DNA from: UBA8438 sp963934795
Lineage (GTDB): Bacteria > Acidobacteriota > Vicinamibacteria > Vicinamibacterales > UBA8438
Direction of reading: 5' to 3'
Length of the DNA stretch: 46,193 nt
NCBI GenBank assembly: GCA_963934795.1
Contig: CAWWAF010000018.1
Span: 1 to 46,193 of the forward strand
Each line of letters starts with the position of its first letter. The stretch's first letter is position 1. Positions 1 to 8,896 of the stretch are shown here, piece after piece. The notes under the pieces are model-generated. The model was not told where the DNA came from and ran no database searches. It saw only the letters and a list, made by a program, of their open reading frames with translations. The translations under genes and the position numbers were made by a program.

Positions 1-31
1 AGGTGGCCGATGGTCCGGCGCCCGCCGATCC

Positions 32-1363
32 CTATGTGTAGCGTAGGTCGGTGTGCTCGGGGAGGAAGAATCGCGGCAGCAGGCTATCGACCCTGAGGAG
101 GCCCTCTCGCGTGAGCTCGATCTGATCGGCGTCGCCCGCGATCAGATAGCCGTCGGCGCGAAGGGAAGCCAAGGCCTGGGCGAACCGATCTGCAATGTCG
201 ACGCCGTACTTGCCGCTAAAGTAGGTCGGACGGACGGACCCCCGCTTGAGCTGCAAGACCAACTCGCGAATCAACCGCTCTTCGGCCGTCGGCCGAAACG
301 CGCGGCTGAGCGGGATCTCGGCGTTGCGCACCGAGGCCGCATAGGGTCCCCAGGAGTCAAGATTTTGCATGTGCACGCCGTTGATGTGACCGAATGACGA
401 TACGCCGAGGGGGGCCAGGTCGGCGCCTTGCCAGAGCTGGTCGCGATACACAAACCGCGTGCTCTGCGGGTTCTTGACCGCGGTGTAGGCACTGCTGACG
501 ATGTAGCCGGCGCCTTCAAGGGCGTCGAACGCCTCCCGTACCCAGCGTCGCTTGGTCGACCATGTCGCCACTGATTCGGTGAACTGTCCGGTGCCCTTCA
601 GGAGGTCGCTGCTGATGGTGGTGTTGTATGGCAGTTCCATCTGGTAGATGGTCACGCTGTCTGGGCTCAGGGCGATGGTCTGCGCCACGGCGTCGTGCCA
701 CTTCTGGTCGCTGTCGCCCAGCATCCCTGCGATCAGATCGATGTTCACCTGAGGGAAGTTGAGAGACTGGGCGAATTCGTACGCGCGAAAAACCTCGGCT
801 GACCGGTGGGCGCGGCCGTTCAGTGCCAGCAGGTCGTCGTCGAAGTGCTCGACACCGAGGCTGAGCCGCGTGATCCCCATGTCGCGAATTTGCGACAACT
901 TCGACTCGGTCAAGGTGCCGGGCTCGCACTCGAACGTGATCTCCTCGGCGTCGGTCCACGGGGTGACGGCCGACAACCGGTCAACCAGGCTCTTCAGCTG
1001 GCGGACCGACAAAAATGACGGCGTGCCGCCGCCGAAATAGATAAACCGAAGGGGGCGGCCTGCGATGGCCGGCTGTGTCGCGTACAGTTCCCACTCGCGC
1101 GCCATCACGTCCAGATAGTCCGCCACCTCGCTCGCGTTCTTGTCCGTGTAGACGCGGAAATAGCAGAAGTGGCAACGCTTTCGGCAGAACGGAATGTGGA
1201 GATACAGTCCCAGAGGCACGTCGGCGGGCGGCTGGGCCAGTGCTGACCTCGCCTCGGTCGCGACCGCGTCCTGCGTCCACAGCGAAAACGGAGGATAGTT
1301 AGCGACGAAATAGCTGCCGACGTCGGTCTGCTCGGTCGTCGTAGTCTGCCCGGTATCAGCCAT
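32..1363 (-). CDS. Coproporphyrinogen III oxidase-like (HemW-type) radical SAM protein
   Basis: A 443-residue radical SAM protein. The 4Fe-4S/SAM motif CX3CX2C is visible at Cys60, Cys64 and Cys67, right after the LYLHIPFC stretch typical of the HemN/HemW family. It is followed by GGGTPS at about 111-116 and family motifs such as SLGVEHFDD near 177. The C-terminal third looks like the HemW/HemN C-terminal domain. Family members are either oxygen-independent coproporphyrinogen oxidases or haem chaperones (HemW, HutW); sequence alone does not separate them here, and the presence of CX2C rather than the CX2CXC of true HemN favours a HemW/HutW-like role. The ATG start has only a weak ribosome site. 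It is probably the third gene of an operon, 32 nt after the beta-propeller gene. The family is confident; the substrate is not. Confidence 0.85.
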   Translation of the reverse strand: MADTGQTTTTEQTDVGSYFVANYPPFSLWTQDAVATEARSALAQPPADVPLGLYLHIPFCRKRCHFCYFRVYTDKNASEVADYLDVMAREWELYATQPAIAGRPLRFIYFGGGTPSFLSVRQLKSLVDRLSAVTPWTDAEEITFECEPGTLTESKLSQIRDMGITRLSLGVEHFDDDLLALNGRAHRSAEVFRAYEFAQSLNFPQVNIDLIAGMLGDSDQKWHDAVAQTIALSPDSVTIYQMELPYNTTISSDLLKGTGQFTESVATWSTKRRWVREAFDALEGAGYIVSSAYTAVKNPQSTRFVYRDQLWQGADLAPLGVSSFGHINGVHMQNLDSWGPYAASVRNAEIPLSRAFRPTAEERLIRELVLQLKRGSVRPTYFSGKYGVDIADRFAQALASLRADGYLIAGDADQIELTREGLLRVDSLLPRFFLPEHTDLRYT

Positions 1364-1395
1364 CAGATGCCACTATACATGAGGGTTCGCGCCCG

Positions 1396-2517
1396 CTAAC
1401 CGAAGCAATACAGCACGCCGTCCTCAGAGCCGATCACGAGCCGTCCCTCGGCAATCGCGGGCGAGGCCACAAGGGGCGCGGCTGTGTCGAATTCCCACAA
1501 CTTCTCGCCGCTGTCGAGGTCCAGCACATACAGCCGCCCGTCACTCGACCCGGCATAGACCCGGCCGCCGCTCGCCGCGGGCGACGAGTCGACCCGAGCC
1601 TTGGTCGTGAACGTCCAGCGTGGTTCACCGGTGGTGTCATCGATGGCGTGCACCATCTTGTCGCGACCCCCTATCACGATCGTGTCGTCGGTGGCGAGGG
1701 CCGACGAGTAGAACGGAAAATGCCGCTTGGGATGCTCATATTGCCAGAGCAATTCGTGCGTCGTGAGGTCGATGCTGACTACTTCATTGTCAAACGTGCC
1801 GAAGTAGACCTTGCCGTCGGCAATCACCGGTGATGCGGCGGTGTACGCGCCCGCTGAGAGACTGACGACCTCTTCGCCATCAGTGACCCGCACGCCGTGA
1901 AACAGTTCGTCGCACCCCCCGAAATAGGCGACGCCGTCCCAGACCGCTGGCGTGGCATGGACATAGTTCTGTGTTTCGTACTTCCAGACTTCCTCACCGT
2001 CCTCGATGGCCAGGGCATACAGAAAGCCGTCGTAGGACCCGATCAGGACCCGGTTCTCCACAATGACGGGCGACGACTTAATCTCGCCCATCGTCTCGAA
2101 CTTCCACCTCGCCGTGCCGGTGTTGACGTCGACGGCGTGGAACACCCCGCCGAGGTCACCGATGAATACCAGGCCGCCGGCCACGGCTGGCGACGATTCG
2201 CCGATGCCCATGTCTCCGGTGGAATAGGTCCAGCGCTCGGCGCCCGTCTCCAGGTCGAGCGCGATGAGCGTGCCGGCGTAGGTGCCAACGTAGACCACGC
2301 CATCGACGATCGCCGCCGATGAGTCGACGGCCTCGTCTGCTTCGTAGGTCCACTTCAACGTAAGCTCGGCCGGTAGGGTTGAGGCGGCGACTCCGTTACG
2401 AGACGCGCCACGAAATTGAGGCCATGTGTCGGGCGTGGTCTGAGCGTGGGCCACGCTCAGGGGAAGCAGGGTCGCCAGGGCCAGTGCACCGCACGCCGAT
2501 GTCATCAAAACGCGCAT
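1396..2517 (-). CDS. Exported PQQ-like beta-propeller protein
   Basis: A predicted 373-residue secreted propeller. The chosen start gives a clear signal peptide (MRVLMTSACG, then an Ala/Leu core ending AHAQ); a start 60 nt further upstream would bury it. The mature chain opens WPQFRG and then repeats blades with the pattern of V.VGS/T.DG.LYALD..TG...W.., about seven or eight times, as in the PQQ_2/BamB-like propeller families. These proteins share the fold of quinoprotein dehydrogenases, but many bind no cofactor. I see no cytochrome motif and no disulfide ring of a true PQQ dehydrogenase, so scaffold or binding roles are as likely as catalysis. Its start overlaps the 3' end of the upstream Fe-alcohol dehydrogenase gene by 13 nt, which suggests translational coupling. 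Confidence 0.85.
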   Translation of the reverse strand: MRVLMTSACGALALATLLPLSVAHAQTTPDTWPQFRGASRNGVAASTLPAELTLKWTYEADEAVDSSAAIVDGVVYVGTYAGTLIALDLETGAERWTYSTGDMGIGESSPAVAGGLVFIGDLGGVFHAVDVNTGTARWKFETMGEIKSSPVIVENRVLIGSYDGFLYALAIEDGEEVWKYETQNYVHATPAVWDGVAYFGGCDELFHGVRVTDGEEVVSLSAGAYTAASPVIADGKVYFGTFDNEVVSIDLTTHELLWQYEHPKRHFPFYSSALATDDTIVIGGRDKMVHAIDDTTGEPRWTFTTKARVDSSPAASGGRVYAGSSDGRLYVLDLDSGEKLWEFDTAAPLVASPAIAEGRLVIGSEDGVLYCFG

Positions 2518-3713
2518 CGATAGATCTCCAAGGCATCCGAGGCCGTAAACGATCGGGGGTTGAACGTGCCGGTCCATTGGACGGCGGCGTCATCGGCTAG
2601 TTGAGGGAGGTCCGACTGGCCGACGCCCTGGCTACTGAGTGTCGAGGGCAGTCCGGCACGATCGGCCAGATAACGCAACCGCGCGGCCAGTCTGTCGGCC
2701 GCATCGTCGGCACCAGCATCGGAGGCATCGCCCAGCAGGCGGCTGTACAGCGGCGCTGCGACGCCGCCGTTCCAACGCACGATATGGGGCGCCACGATCG
2801 CGAGCGCCACGCCGTGGCTGACCTGGTAGCGTGCGGTGAGCGGATTTGCGCAGGCATGTGCGGCGCCTAGCATCGACTGCTCAATGGCCAGACCCGCGTG
2901 AAACGCGCCGAGCTGCATGGCGGCCCGCGCATCGATGTCGTCTGGGTGATCCAGCACCATCTCGTAGTGCTCGTTCAGGAGACGCCACGCTTCGCGGGAG
3001 AAGCAGTCCGACAGTGGTGTGCGCCGGGTAGTGACAGCAGTTTCTACGGCGTGCACAAGGGCGTCGAAGCCAGACATTGCGGTGACGGAGGCCGGCTGCG
3101 AGAGCGTCAGCTCAGGGTCGAGAATCGCCACCCGGAAGGCCGCCTTGGTGTCGCCGCAGGCCATCTTTACATGCGTGGTGGCATCCGCGATGACGGCGTA
3201 GCTCTGCGCTTCGCTGCCGGTCCCGGCCGTGGTTGGGATGCCGATCATCGGGAGCAAAGGCCGGGTCGCTTTGTTGTAGCCGCGATAGTCCTCCATGCGT
3301 CCACCGTTGGTCAGCACAAAGTTGATGCCCTTCGCACAGTCCATCGAACTGCCCCCGCCGAGGCCGATGATGGCATCCACCGCGTGGGGCCTGGCCGCTG
3401 CGCACCCAACCTCGATCATCTCGGTGTCCGGGTTGACGTCGAATGCATGGAACGGCACCGCCGATATGTGCGCGGCGGCCAACTGGCGTTCTGCGATTCG
3501 GACGCGTCCCGCCTCGAGGAGGCCGTGGTCTGCCACCAGCAACGGCCGCCGGAATCCCAGCTCTGCGGCGATGGTACCCAACTGGGTGATGGATCCTGGT
3601 CCGAATACGAGACGTGTGCGCGGCTGAAAATCGAAAGCCGCCAGCCGCTCACGTTCTGTGGCCGTCGCCGCTACGATATTGGACGTTGACGTGTCGCTGG
3701 AGGTCGGAGACAC
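2505..3713 (-). CDS. Iron-containing alcohol dehydrogenase
   Basis: A 402-residue group III (Fe-type) dehydrogenase, NAD(P)-dependent and cytoplasmic. LVFGPGSI sits near 35-42, the nucleotide loop GGGSSMDCAKG at about 119-129 and the IPTTAGTGSE signature at 159-168. The four metal ligands are present with family spacing: Asp217, His221, His286 and His300. The family reduces or oxidises short alcohols, aldehydes or lactaldehyde; the substrate cannot be read from the sequence. The start is GTG with no clear Shine-Dalgarno, so the first 25 or so residues are uncertain. It is the first gene of the run leading to the beta-propeller and radical SAM genes, and its stop lies 13 nt inside the propeller gene. 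Confidence 0.88.
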   Translation of the reverse strand: MSPTSSDTSTSNIVAATATERERLAAFDFQPRTRLVFGPGSITQLGTIAAELGFRRPLLVADHGLLEAGRVRIAERQLAAAHISAVPFHAFDVNPDTEMIEVGCAAARPHAVDAIIGLGGGSSMDCAKGINFVLTNGGRMEDYRGYNKATRPLLPMIGIPTTAGTGSEAQSYAVIADATTHVKMACGDTKAAFRVAILDPELTLSQPASVTAMSGFDALVHAVETAVTTRRTPLSDCFSREAWRLLNEHYEMVLDHPDDIDARAAMQLGAFHAGLAIEQSMLGAAHACANPLTARYQVSHGVALAIVAPHIVRWNGGVAAPLYSRLLGDASDAGADDAADRLAARLRYLADRAGLPSTLSSQGVGQSDLPQLADDAAVQWTGTFNPRSFTASDALEIYRCAF

Positions 3714-3864
3714 AGTGATATTTTCTCGGGGCGGACGTCAGCTGCGTTCGAACCGGGAGGCAACGGTCGTCCGCTCTACGACCGCAAGAAACGGGGAGTG
3801 CGGCGACCGGTGTGCCGAGACAGTCATATTGAGATGCCGCAGGCCCGACGCGGGTCTCGGAATC

Positions 3865-4433
3865 CTTTTATGGTAACAGTGATACGAGTGGCGCGGCCAC
3901 CACGCGCTCGAGGAGTTGCTTCGCGGGGTCAGGCGTCGAGAGGGATGCTCTTGTTGACCGGTGACGTCGGGACCGGCAAGACCACCACCACCCGGGCGTT
4001 GCTGGGATTGCTCGACCGTGATGTGTTTACGGCGCTGGTGATCACCCCCTTCGTCACGGCCGACGAACTGCTGCGCGTGTTGCTGGTAGATTTCGGTGTG
4101 GTCTCTGACTTACGCCTCATGGAGGGCGTGAGTCGACAGAGCCTGGTTGATACCCTCAACCGGTTCTTGCTGTCGCTTTCGTCGGTGGGCGCGAGTGCGC
4201 TCGCCGGCGAATTCGACACGCGGAGACCGGCGGAGGCGCTCGCAGAGAGACTACGGCGCTTGGGCGGAGAGGTGTCGGTGGACCCAGTGGTCGGAAGCAC
4301 CGAGCACTATCTGGTGTGGGTCGGGCCGTATGCGACGCCGACCGACGCCCAGGCTATGGATGCGGACCTCAAGAGTAGCGTTGGCCTCGGCGGCACGCGT
4401 ATCGTGCCGGATGAGGGTCCGAGCACCCCGTAG
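3865..4433 (+). pseudogene. Decayed ExeA-type ATPase / SPOR-domain gene (frameshift and internal deletion)
   Basis: A relic of an ExeA/GspA-like AAA+ ATPase that carried a C-terminal SPOR (peptidoglycan-binding) domain. From 3945 the reading frame gives MLLLTGDVGTGKTTTTRALL, a good Walker A in ExeA context, then ITPFVTADELLRVLLVDFG and SLVDTLNRFLLSL. Just upstream, in a different frame (3898-3945), the sequence reads HHALEELLRGVRRREG, which is exactly what precedes Walker A in ExeA proteins, so a frameshift lies near 3943-3946. After SSVGASAL the chain jumps directly into AEALAERLRRLGGEVSV and YLVWVGPYATPTDAQAM, a SPOR repeat. The Walker B, sensor and lid regions are therefore missing, an internal in-frame deletion. 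No credible start or ribosome site is present. Intact family members form a cytoplasmic ATPase linked to type II secretion or pilus assembly. The upstream boundary is approximate. Confidence 0.8.
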
Positions 4434-4449
4434 CGGTATGAGGTCGCCG

Positions 4450-6372
4450 TCACACGTCCAAGTCGTCCGCGTCTTCCGCCCGGTCCATGATGAATCTGAA
4501 GCGGGCCGAGGCATCGCGCCCCATCAGGTCTGTGATCACGCGGTCGGTCCGGAGTTGGTCGGCGATCGACACGCGGAGGAGACGCCGGGTCTTCGGATTC
4601 ATCGTGGTCTCCCACAACACCTTCGGCATCATCTCGCCCAGCCCTTTGAAACGGGTCACCTCCGGGCGCGCTCGTCCGTTGCGCTGCTCGATCTCGGCCA
4701 GGATGGTGTTGCGCTGGGTGTCGTCCAAGGCCCAGAACGTCTGCTTCCCTGCGTCGATGCGATACAGCGGTGGCTGGCCGAGATACACCCGACCGTTGCT
4801 GATGAGTTTGGGCAGATACCGGTAGAGAAACGTCAACAGCAAGGTCGCGATGTGGTTGCCGTCGGCGTCCGCGTCCGCCAGGATGATGATCCGGTCGTAA
4901 CGGAGTCGGGTTAGGTCAAAGTGCTTGCCGAGTCCGCACCCCAGCGCCGTGACCAGATCGGACAGCTCCTTGTTCTCGAGCACCTTGGCCAACGGTGCGC
5001 TTTCAACGTTCAACACCTTCCCGCGCAGCGGAAGAATTGCCTGGTGCACGCGGTCGCGCCCCTGTTTGGCTGAGCCTCCGGCGGAGTCCCCCTCCACCAC
5101 GAATATCTCGCTCCCCCTCGTCCCCGGCGACGTGCAGTCGCTGAGTTTCCCGGGCAGATTCAGTCGGTTCGACGTGGCGCTCTTGCGGGTGACCGCTTGC
5201 TGCGCCGCCCGGCTTGCGGCCCTGGCGCGGGCGGCCAGGGTAATGCGCGCCACGATGGCCTCGGCGACGCTGAGATTGTGATTAAGCCAGTGTTCGAGCG
5301 CGGGTCGGACAAGCCCGTCAACCACAGAGGCCAGCTCTGGGTTGTTGAGCCGTTCTTTGGTCTGACCCTGAAATTGCGGATCAGGGATAAAGATGCTCAG
5401 GACTCCGGTGATGCCCTCTCTGATGTCTTCGGCCGTCAGTGTGACGCCTTTCGGCGACAGCCCGTGGGTGTCGATGAAATTCCGGATCGCCCGGCCGAGA
5501 CCGGCCCGAAATCCAGTCTCATGCGTGCCGCCGGAGCTGGTAGGGATGCCGTTGACGTAGCTGCGCACGTGCTCGTCTGTCGACTCCGTCCATTGCAAGG
5601 CCAGGTCCAGACGGGTGTTGGTGGCCTCATGCTCACGGATGATAGTGAACGGGGCAGTGTGCACCGACGGGGTATTGCGGTCGGCGAGAATACGCCGCAG
5701 ATAGTCGATCAGCCCTTCGTCGTGCTGGAACACGCGGCCTTCGCCGGTCGACTCGTCCTCGAAGACGACCTTCACCCCTTTGTGCAGGTAGCTGGCGGTT
5801 TCGAGACGGTCGGCGATCAGCGTGGTGTCGAAGGTGGTCTTCGGAAAAATTGTCGCGTCTGGTCGGAAATACACCGTGGTGCCGCTGCCTCGGGCGCCCC
5901 CCACGCGTTGCAGTTTTCCGACCGGCTTCCCCTGCGCGAAGCGCTGTTCCCACTCCGCGCCGTCACGTCGGGAGGTGGCGACGAGTTCCTTGGAGAGGGC
6001 ATTCACCACGCTCGCGCCGACGCCGTGTAGACCGCCGGCTGTCCGGTAGGTGCCATGTTCAAATTTGCCGCCGGCGTGGAGCGTCGTGAAGATGACCTCC
6101 AGCGCGCTCCGTTTGCTCTTCTTGTGCTGGTCGACCGGTATGCCCCGCCCGTCATCGGTGATGGTCACCGATGCGCCGTCTGCGTGCAGCGTCACCCCGA
6201 TCCGCGAGGCGTGCCCATTCATTGCCTCGTCGACTGCATTGTCGAGGATCTCCCACACGAGGTGGTGCAACCCAGTCGGGCCGACGCCGCCGATGTACAT
6301 ACCGGGACGTCGTCGCACAGGGTCCAGGCCTTCCAGTACGGTGATGTCCTTCGCCGTGTAGCTCTTCGCCAT
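4450..6372 (-). CDS. parE: Type IIA DNA topoisomerase B subunit (ParE/GyrB-like)
   Basis: The ATPase subunit of a type IIA topoisomerase, probably topoisomerase IV, 640 residues from MAKSYTAKDI. The upstream in-frame ATG at 6453 would add a proline-rich tail not seen in the family. GHKL motifs: EILDNAVDEA at 41-50 (catalytic Glu41, Asn45), DDGRGIP at 73-79 and GGLHGVGASVVNALS at 113-127. The TOPRIM domain follows with VEGDSAGGSAKQGRDR, PLRGKVLNVE and the DADADGNH metal motif. The tail keeps QRFKGLGEM-like RFKGLGEMMP. It unwinds or decatenates DNA together with the A subunit encoded 102 nt upstream, and the two are transcribed in the same direction. Assignment to ParE rather than GyrB rests on this pairing and on the compact length. 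Confidence 0.9.
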   Translation of the reverse strand: MAKSYTAKDITVLEGLDPVRRRPGMYIGGVGPTGLHHLVWEILDNAVDEAMNGHASRIGVTLHADGASVTITDDGRGIPVDQHKKSKRSALEVIFTTLHAGGKFEHGTYRTAGGLHGVGASVVNALSKELVATSRRDGAEWEQRFAQGKPVGKLQRVGGARGSGTTVYFRPDATIFPKTTFDTTLIADRLETASYLHKGVKVVFEDESTGEGRVFQHDEGLIDYLRRILADRNTPSVHTAPFTIIREHEATNTRLDLALQWTESTDEHVRSYVNGIPTSSGGTHETGFRAGLGRAIRNFIDTHGLSPKGVTLTAEDIREGITGVLSIFIPDPQFQGQTKERLNNPELASVVDGLVRPALEHWLNHNLSVAEAIVARITLAARARAASRAAQQAVTRKSATSNRLNLPGKLSDCTSPGTRGSEIFVVEGDSAGGSAKQGRDRVHQAILPLRGKVLNVESAPLAKVLENKELSDLVTALGCGLGKHFDLTRLRYDRIIILADADADGNHIATLLLTFLYRYLPKLISNGRVYLGQPPLYRIDAGKQTFWALDDTQRNTILAEIEQRNGRARPEVTRFKGLGEMMPKVLWETTMNPKTRRLLRVSIADQLRTDRVITDLMGRDASARFRFIMDRAEDADDLDV

Positions 6373-6474
6373 TGCGGTTGACCGTGGGGGGCTGGCGCTG
6401 GGCGGCCGACCCTGCTGCGCCGAGGCGGGGTGAAGCGGCGGCCAGTGTAGCACGCAGCCCGGGGCTGTTCGTGC

Positions 6475-8883
6475 CTACTCGAGGGTGGGCACCGTGACCG
6501 GGCGAGGGATGACGCGGGCGAACTGGCCCCGTTGCAGCAACTCGCGACCCTTTCCACCCCGCCCGGTGACGCCGTATTTGGCGGTACTGACGGTCTGACT
6601 GGCCCCTCGATTGGTTTCCACCGTCAACAGGTCGCGGTCGCCGGTGGACGCAATGAAGCCGAGCACCTGGTCCGTGCCTGGTGGTAGCTTGATCAAAATG
6701 ACCCCCTTGCCTGCGCCGGACAGGAAGTTGATTTCGTTGATTGCGCACAACATGGCGCGGGCCTGGGCGGTTACCGCAATGATCACTTCGGCGCCCGTGG
6801 TCTGAGCCACGTCCACGACCTGGGCTCCGCTGGCCGGGCGGGCGAAGCGCCGCCCAGACCGGGTGCTGGGTTCGAGGAAGGGGGCGAGACTGAAGCGAAG
6901 ACTGTAGCCGTCGCTGGTGACCGCGACCGCGTGGTGTGGCGGCTCGCCTCCCTCCTGGTCCGGCATGATCTTCGGGGCCATGCGCGGGTCAAGACTCATG
7001 GCGGCCACGATACGCTCGTGGTCCTTCAGCTTGAAGAAACGCTGAATCGGCTCGCCGTGACCGGTCGTGGCTGGAATGTCGGCGATGCGCAAGGTGTAGG
7101 CGGCGCCGAAACTGCTGAAGAAGACACACGTCGCCCGGGTGCTTCCGGCCAGCGCCGCCACTAAGCGGTCGCCCTCCCGCAGTCGGGTGGTGCTGGCATC
7201 CCGGACCTCTTTCTGTCGCTTGATCCAACCATCGGCGGTCACGAGCACAATGGCGTCTTCGTCGACGATGAAGTCGTCCGCGCTGTACTCGATCTCTTCG
7301 TCGGCGCTCTCAATGATGGTCCGGCGCGGGTTGGCCTTCGCGCTCCCGTACGCCTGCTTGACCTCGCGTAGCTCGTCCCGGACCAGTGTCCAGCGTTGGG
7401 GCTCATCGTCGAGCAACCGGCCGATATGCGCGGCCCGCTCTCGCTTCTTCGCCAGTTCGGTGCGGATGACAAGGACTTCCAGTCGCGCCAGCCGGTAGAC
7501 CTTGAGTTCCAGAATGGCGTCTGTCTGCTCGCCGTCGAGCCCGAAGCGCGCGATGATTTTGGCGGCCGCGTCCGCCTTGCCGTCGGAGGCACGCACGATC
7601 TGCAGGATCTCGTCGAGTGCGTCGAAGACGATCTCGAACCCCTCAAGAATGTGGATGCGTCGGTCGAGCGCCGCCAGTTCGTGCTCGAGACGACGGGTCA
7701 CGACATCGAGGCGAAAACGTAAGAAGTGCCAGAGCACCTGGTGCAAGTCGAGCCGCTCCGGTCGGCCCACTTCGGGCTGCTCGGTCGGAACGAGACAGGT
7801 CAAATTGACCGCGAAGTTGGTCTGCAGGGGGGTGTGTTTGAAGAGATACGCCATCACCATCAGCTCGTCCGCGTCGTGCTTGAGCTCGAGCGAAATCCGA
7901 ACTTCGTCGGTGGAGAGGTCTTTGACGTCCAGCAGCGGGGGCAGCTTGCGGGCAATGATGACGTCCGCGATCCGTTCGACCAGCTGCGACTTGTTGACCA
8001 TGTAGGGGATGCTGGTGACGTGGATGGTCTTGGTGGACCGTGTCTCTGGTCCGGCCTCCCACGTACAGCGCAAGCGGACCGCCCCGCTCCCTGTGATGTA
8101 GATGTTCTTGAGTTCCTCCGGGGTATTCAGGATCTGACCGCCGGTCGGGAAGTCCGGCCCCTTGACGTAGCTGCAGAGCCGGGCGCTGCTCAGCTCGGGG
8201 TTGTCGAGTAGCTTCAGCAGGGCCGTGCAGACCTCGCCCGCGTGATGCGGTGGAATGTTGGTAGCCATGCCGACGGCGATGCCCGTCGCACCATTGAGTA
8301 GCAGGTTGGGCAGGCGCGCGGGCAGAACGACTGGCTCGGTTTTTGTCCCATCGTAGTTGGGGCGAAACGGTACTGTGTCCTGGTCGATCTCGCCGATGAT
8401 CTCGGCGCTCAAGGGGGCCAACCGGCACTCGGTATAGCGCATGGCCGCGGCGGCATCACCGTCGAGCGAGCCGAAGTTGCCGTGTCCGTCTATCAACGGG
8501 TAGCGCAGAGCGAATGGCTGCGCCATGCGGACGAGCGTGTCGTAGAGGGCGGTGTCGCCGTGAGGGTGGTAGCTACCCATGACGTCGCCGACCACTTTGG
8601 CCGACTTGCGCGGTTTCGCGTCGGCCGTGATGTGCTGCTCCCACATGGTGTACAAGATCCGACGCTGCACCGGCTTCAGACCATCGCGCACATCGGGGAG
8701 GGCACGTGCGGTGATGACCGACAGCGCGTAGTTCAGATAGCGGCTCTGCGCGGCGTCAATCAGCTCGACGTTCGTCTCGCCCGGCGTCGGAGTCGCCGCG
8801 GCGGGAGCGCGCGGGGGCGGGTTGTCCGTGTCTTCAGGGTCGTCGAAGAGCGATGCGCCGCGGCGCGGTGGTCTTTTGGCCAT
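6475..8883 (-). CDS. parC: Type IIA DNA topoisomerase A subunit (ParC/GyrA-like)
   Basis: The DNA breakage-reunion subunit, 802 residues. SRYLNYALSVITARALPDVRDGLKP at about 48-71 opens the winged-helix domain. The catalytic tyrosine is Tyr150 in AAAAMRYTECRL. The quinolone-pocket helix reads HPHGDTALYDTLVRMAQPF, with Thr111 where E. coli GyrA has Ser83 and an Asp at the GyrA-87 position, so no classical resistance change is evident. The C-terminal domain has degenerate beta-pinwheel blades. It lacks a normal GyrA box after the coiled coil, but GRGGKGRELL occurs near the very C terminus. This supports topoisomerase IV or a divergent gyrase. It starts 13 nt after the Nudix gene and precedes the B subunit on the same strand. 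Confidence 0.9.
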   Translation of the reverse strand: MAKRPPRRGASLFDDPEDTDNPPPRAPAAATPTPGETNVELIDAAQSRYLNYALSVITARALPDVRDGLKPVQRRILYTMWEQHITADAKPRKSAKVVGDVMGSYHPHGDTALYDTLVRMAQPFALRYPLIDGHGNFGSLDGDAAAAMRYTECRLAPLSAEIIGEIDQDTVPFRPNYDGTKTEPVVLPARLPNLLLNGATGIAVGMATNIPPHHAGEVCTALLKLLDNPELSSARLCSYVKGPDFPTGGQILNTPEELKNIYITGSGAVRLRCTWEAGPETRSTKTIHVTSIPYMVNKSQLVERIADVIIARKLPPLLDVKDLSTDEVRISLELKHDADELMVMAYLFKHTPLQTNFAVNLTCLVPTEQPEVGRPERLDLHQVLWHFLRFRLDVVTRRLEHELAALDRRIHILEGFEIVFDALDEILQIVRASDGKADAAAKIIARFGLDGEQTDAILELKVYRLARLEVLVIRTELAKKRERAAHIGRLLDDEPQRWTLVRDELREVKQAYGSAKANPRRTIIESADEEIEYSADDFIVDEDAIVLVTADGWIKRQKEVRDASTTRLREGDRLVAALAGSTRATCVFFSSFGAAYTLRIADIPATTGHGEPIQRFFKLKDHERIVAAMSLDPRMAPKIMPDQEGGEPPHHAVAVTSDGYSLRFSLAPFLEPSTRSGRRFARPASGAQVVDVAQTTGAEVIIAVTAQARAMLCAINEINFLSGAGKGVILIKLPPGTDQVLGFIASTGDRDLLTVETNRGASQTVSTAKYGVTGRGGKGRELLQRGQFARVIPRPVTVPTLE

Positions 8884-8896
8884 GGTCGACTACGTT

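Noticed and set aside
5197..6030. A 277-codon plus-strand frame inside parE
   Set aside because: Shadow of a highly conserved gene; no domain or ribosome site.
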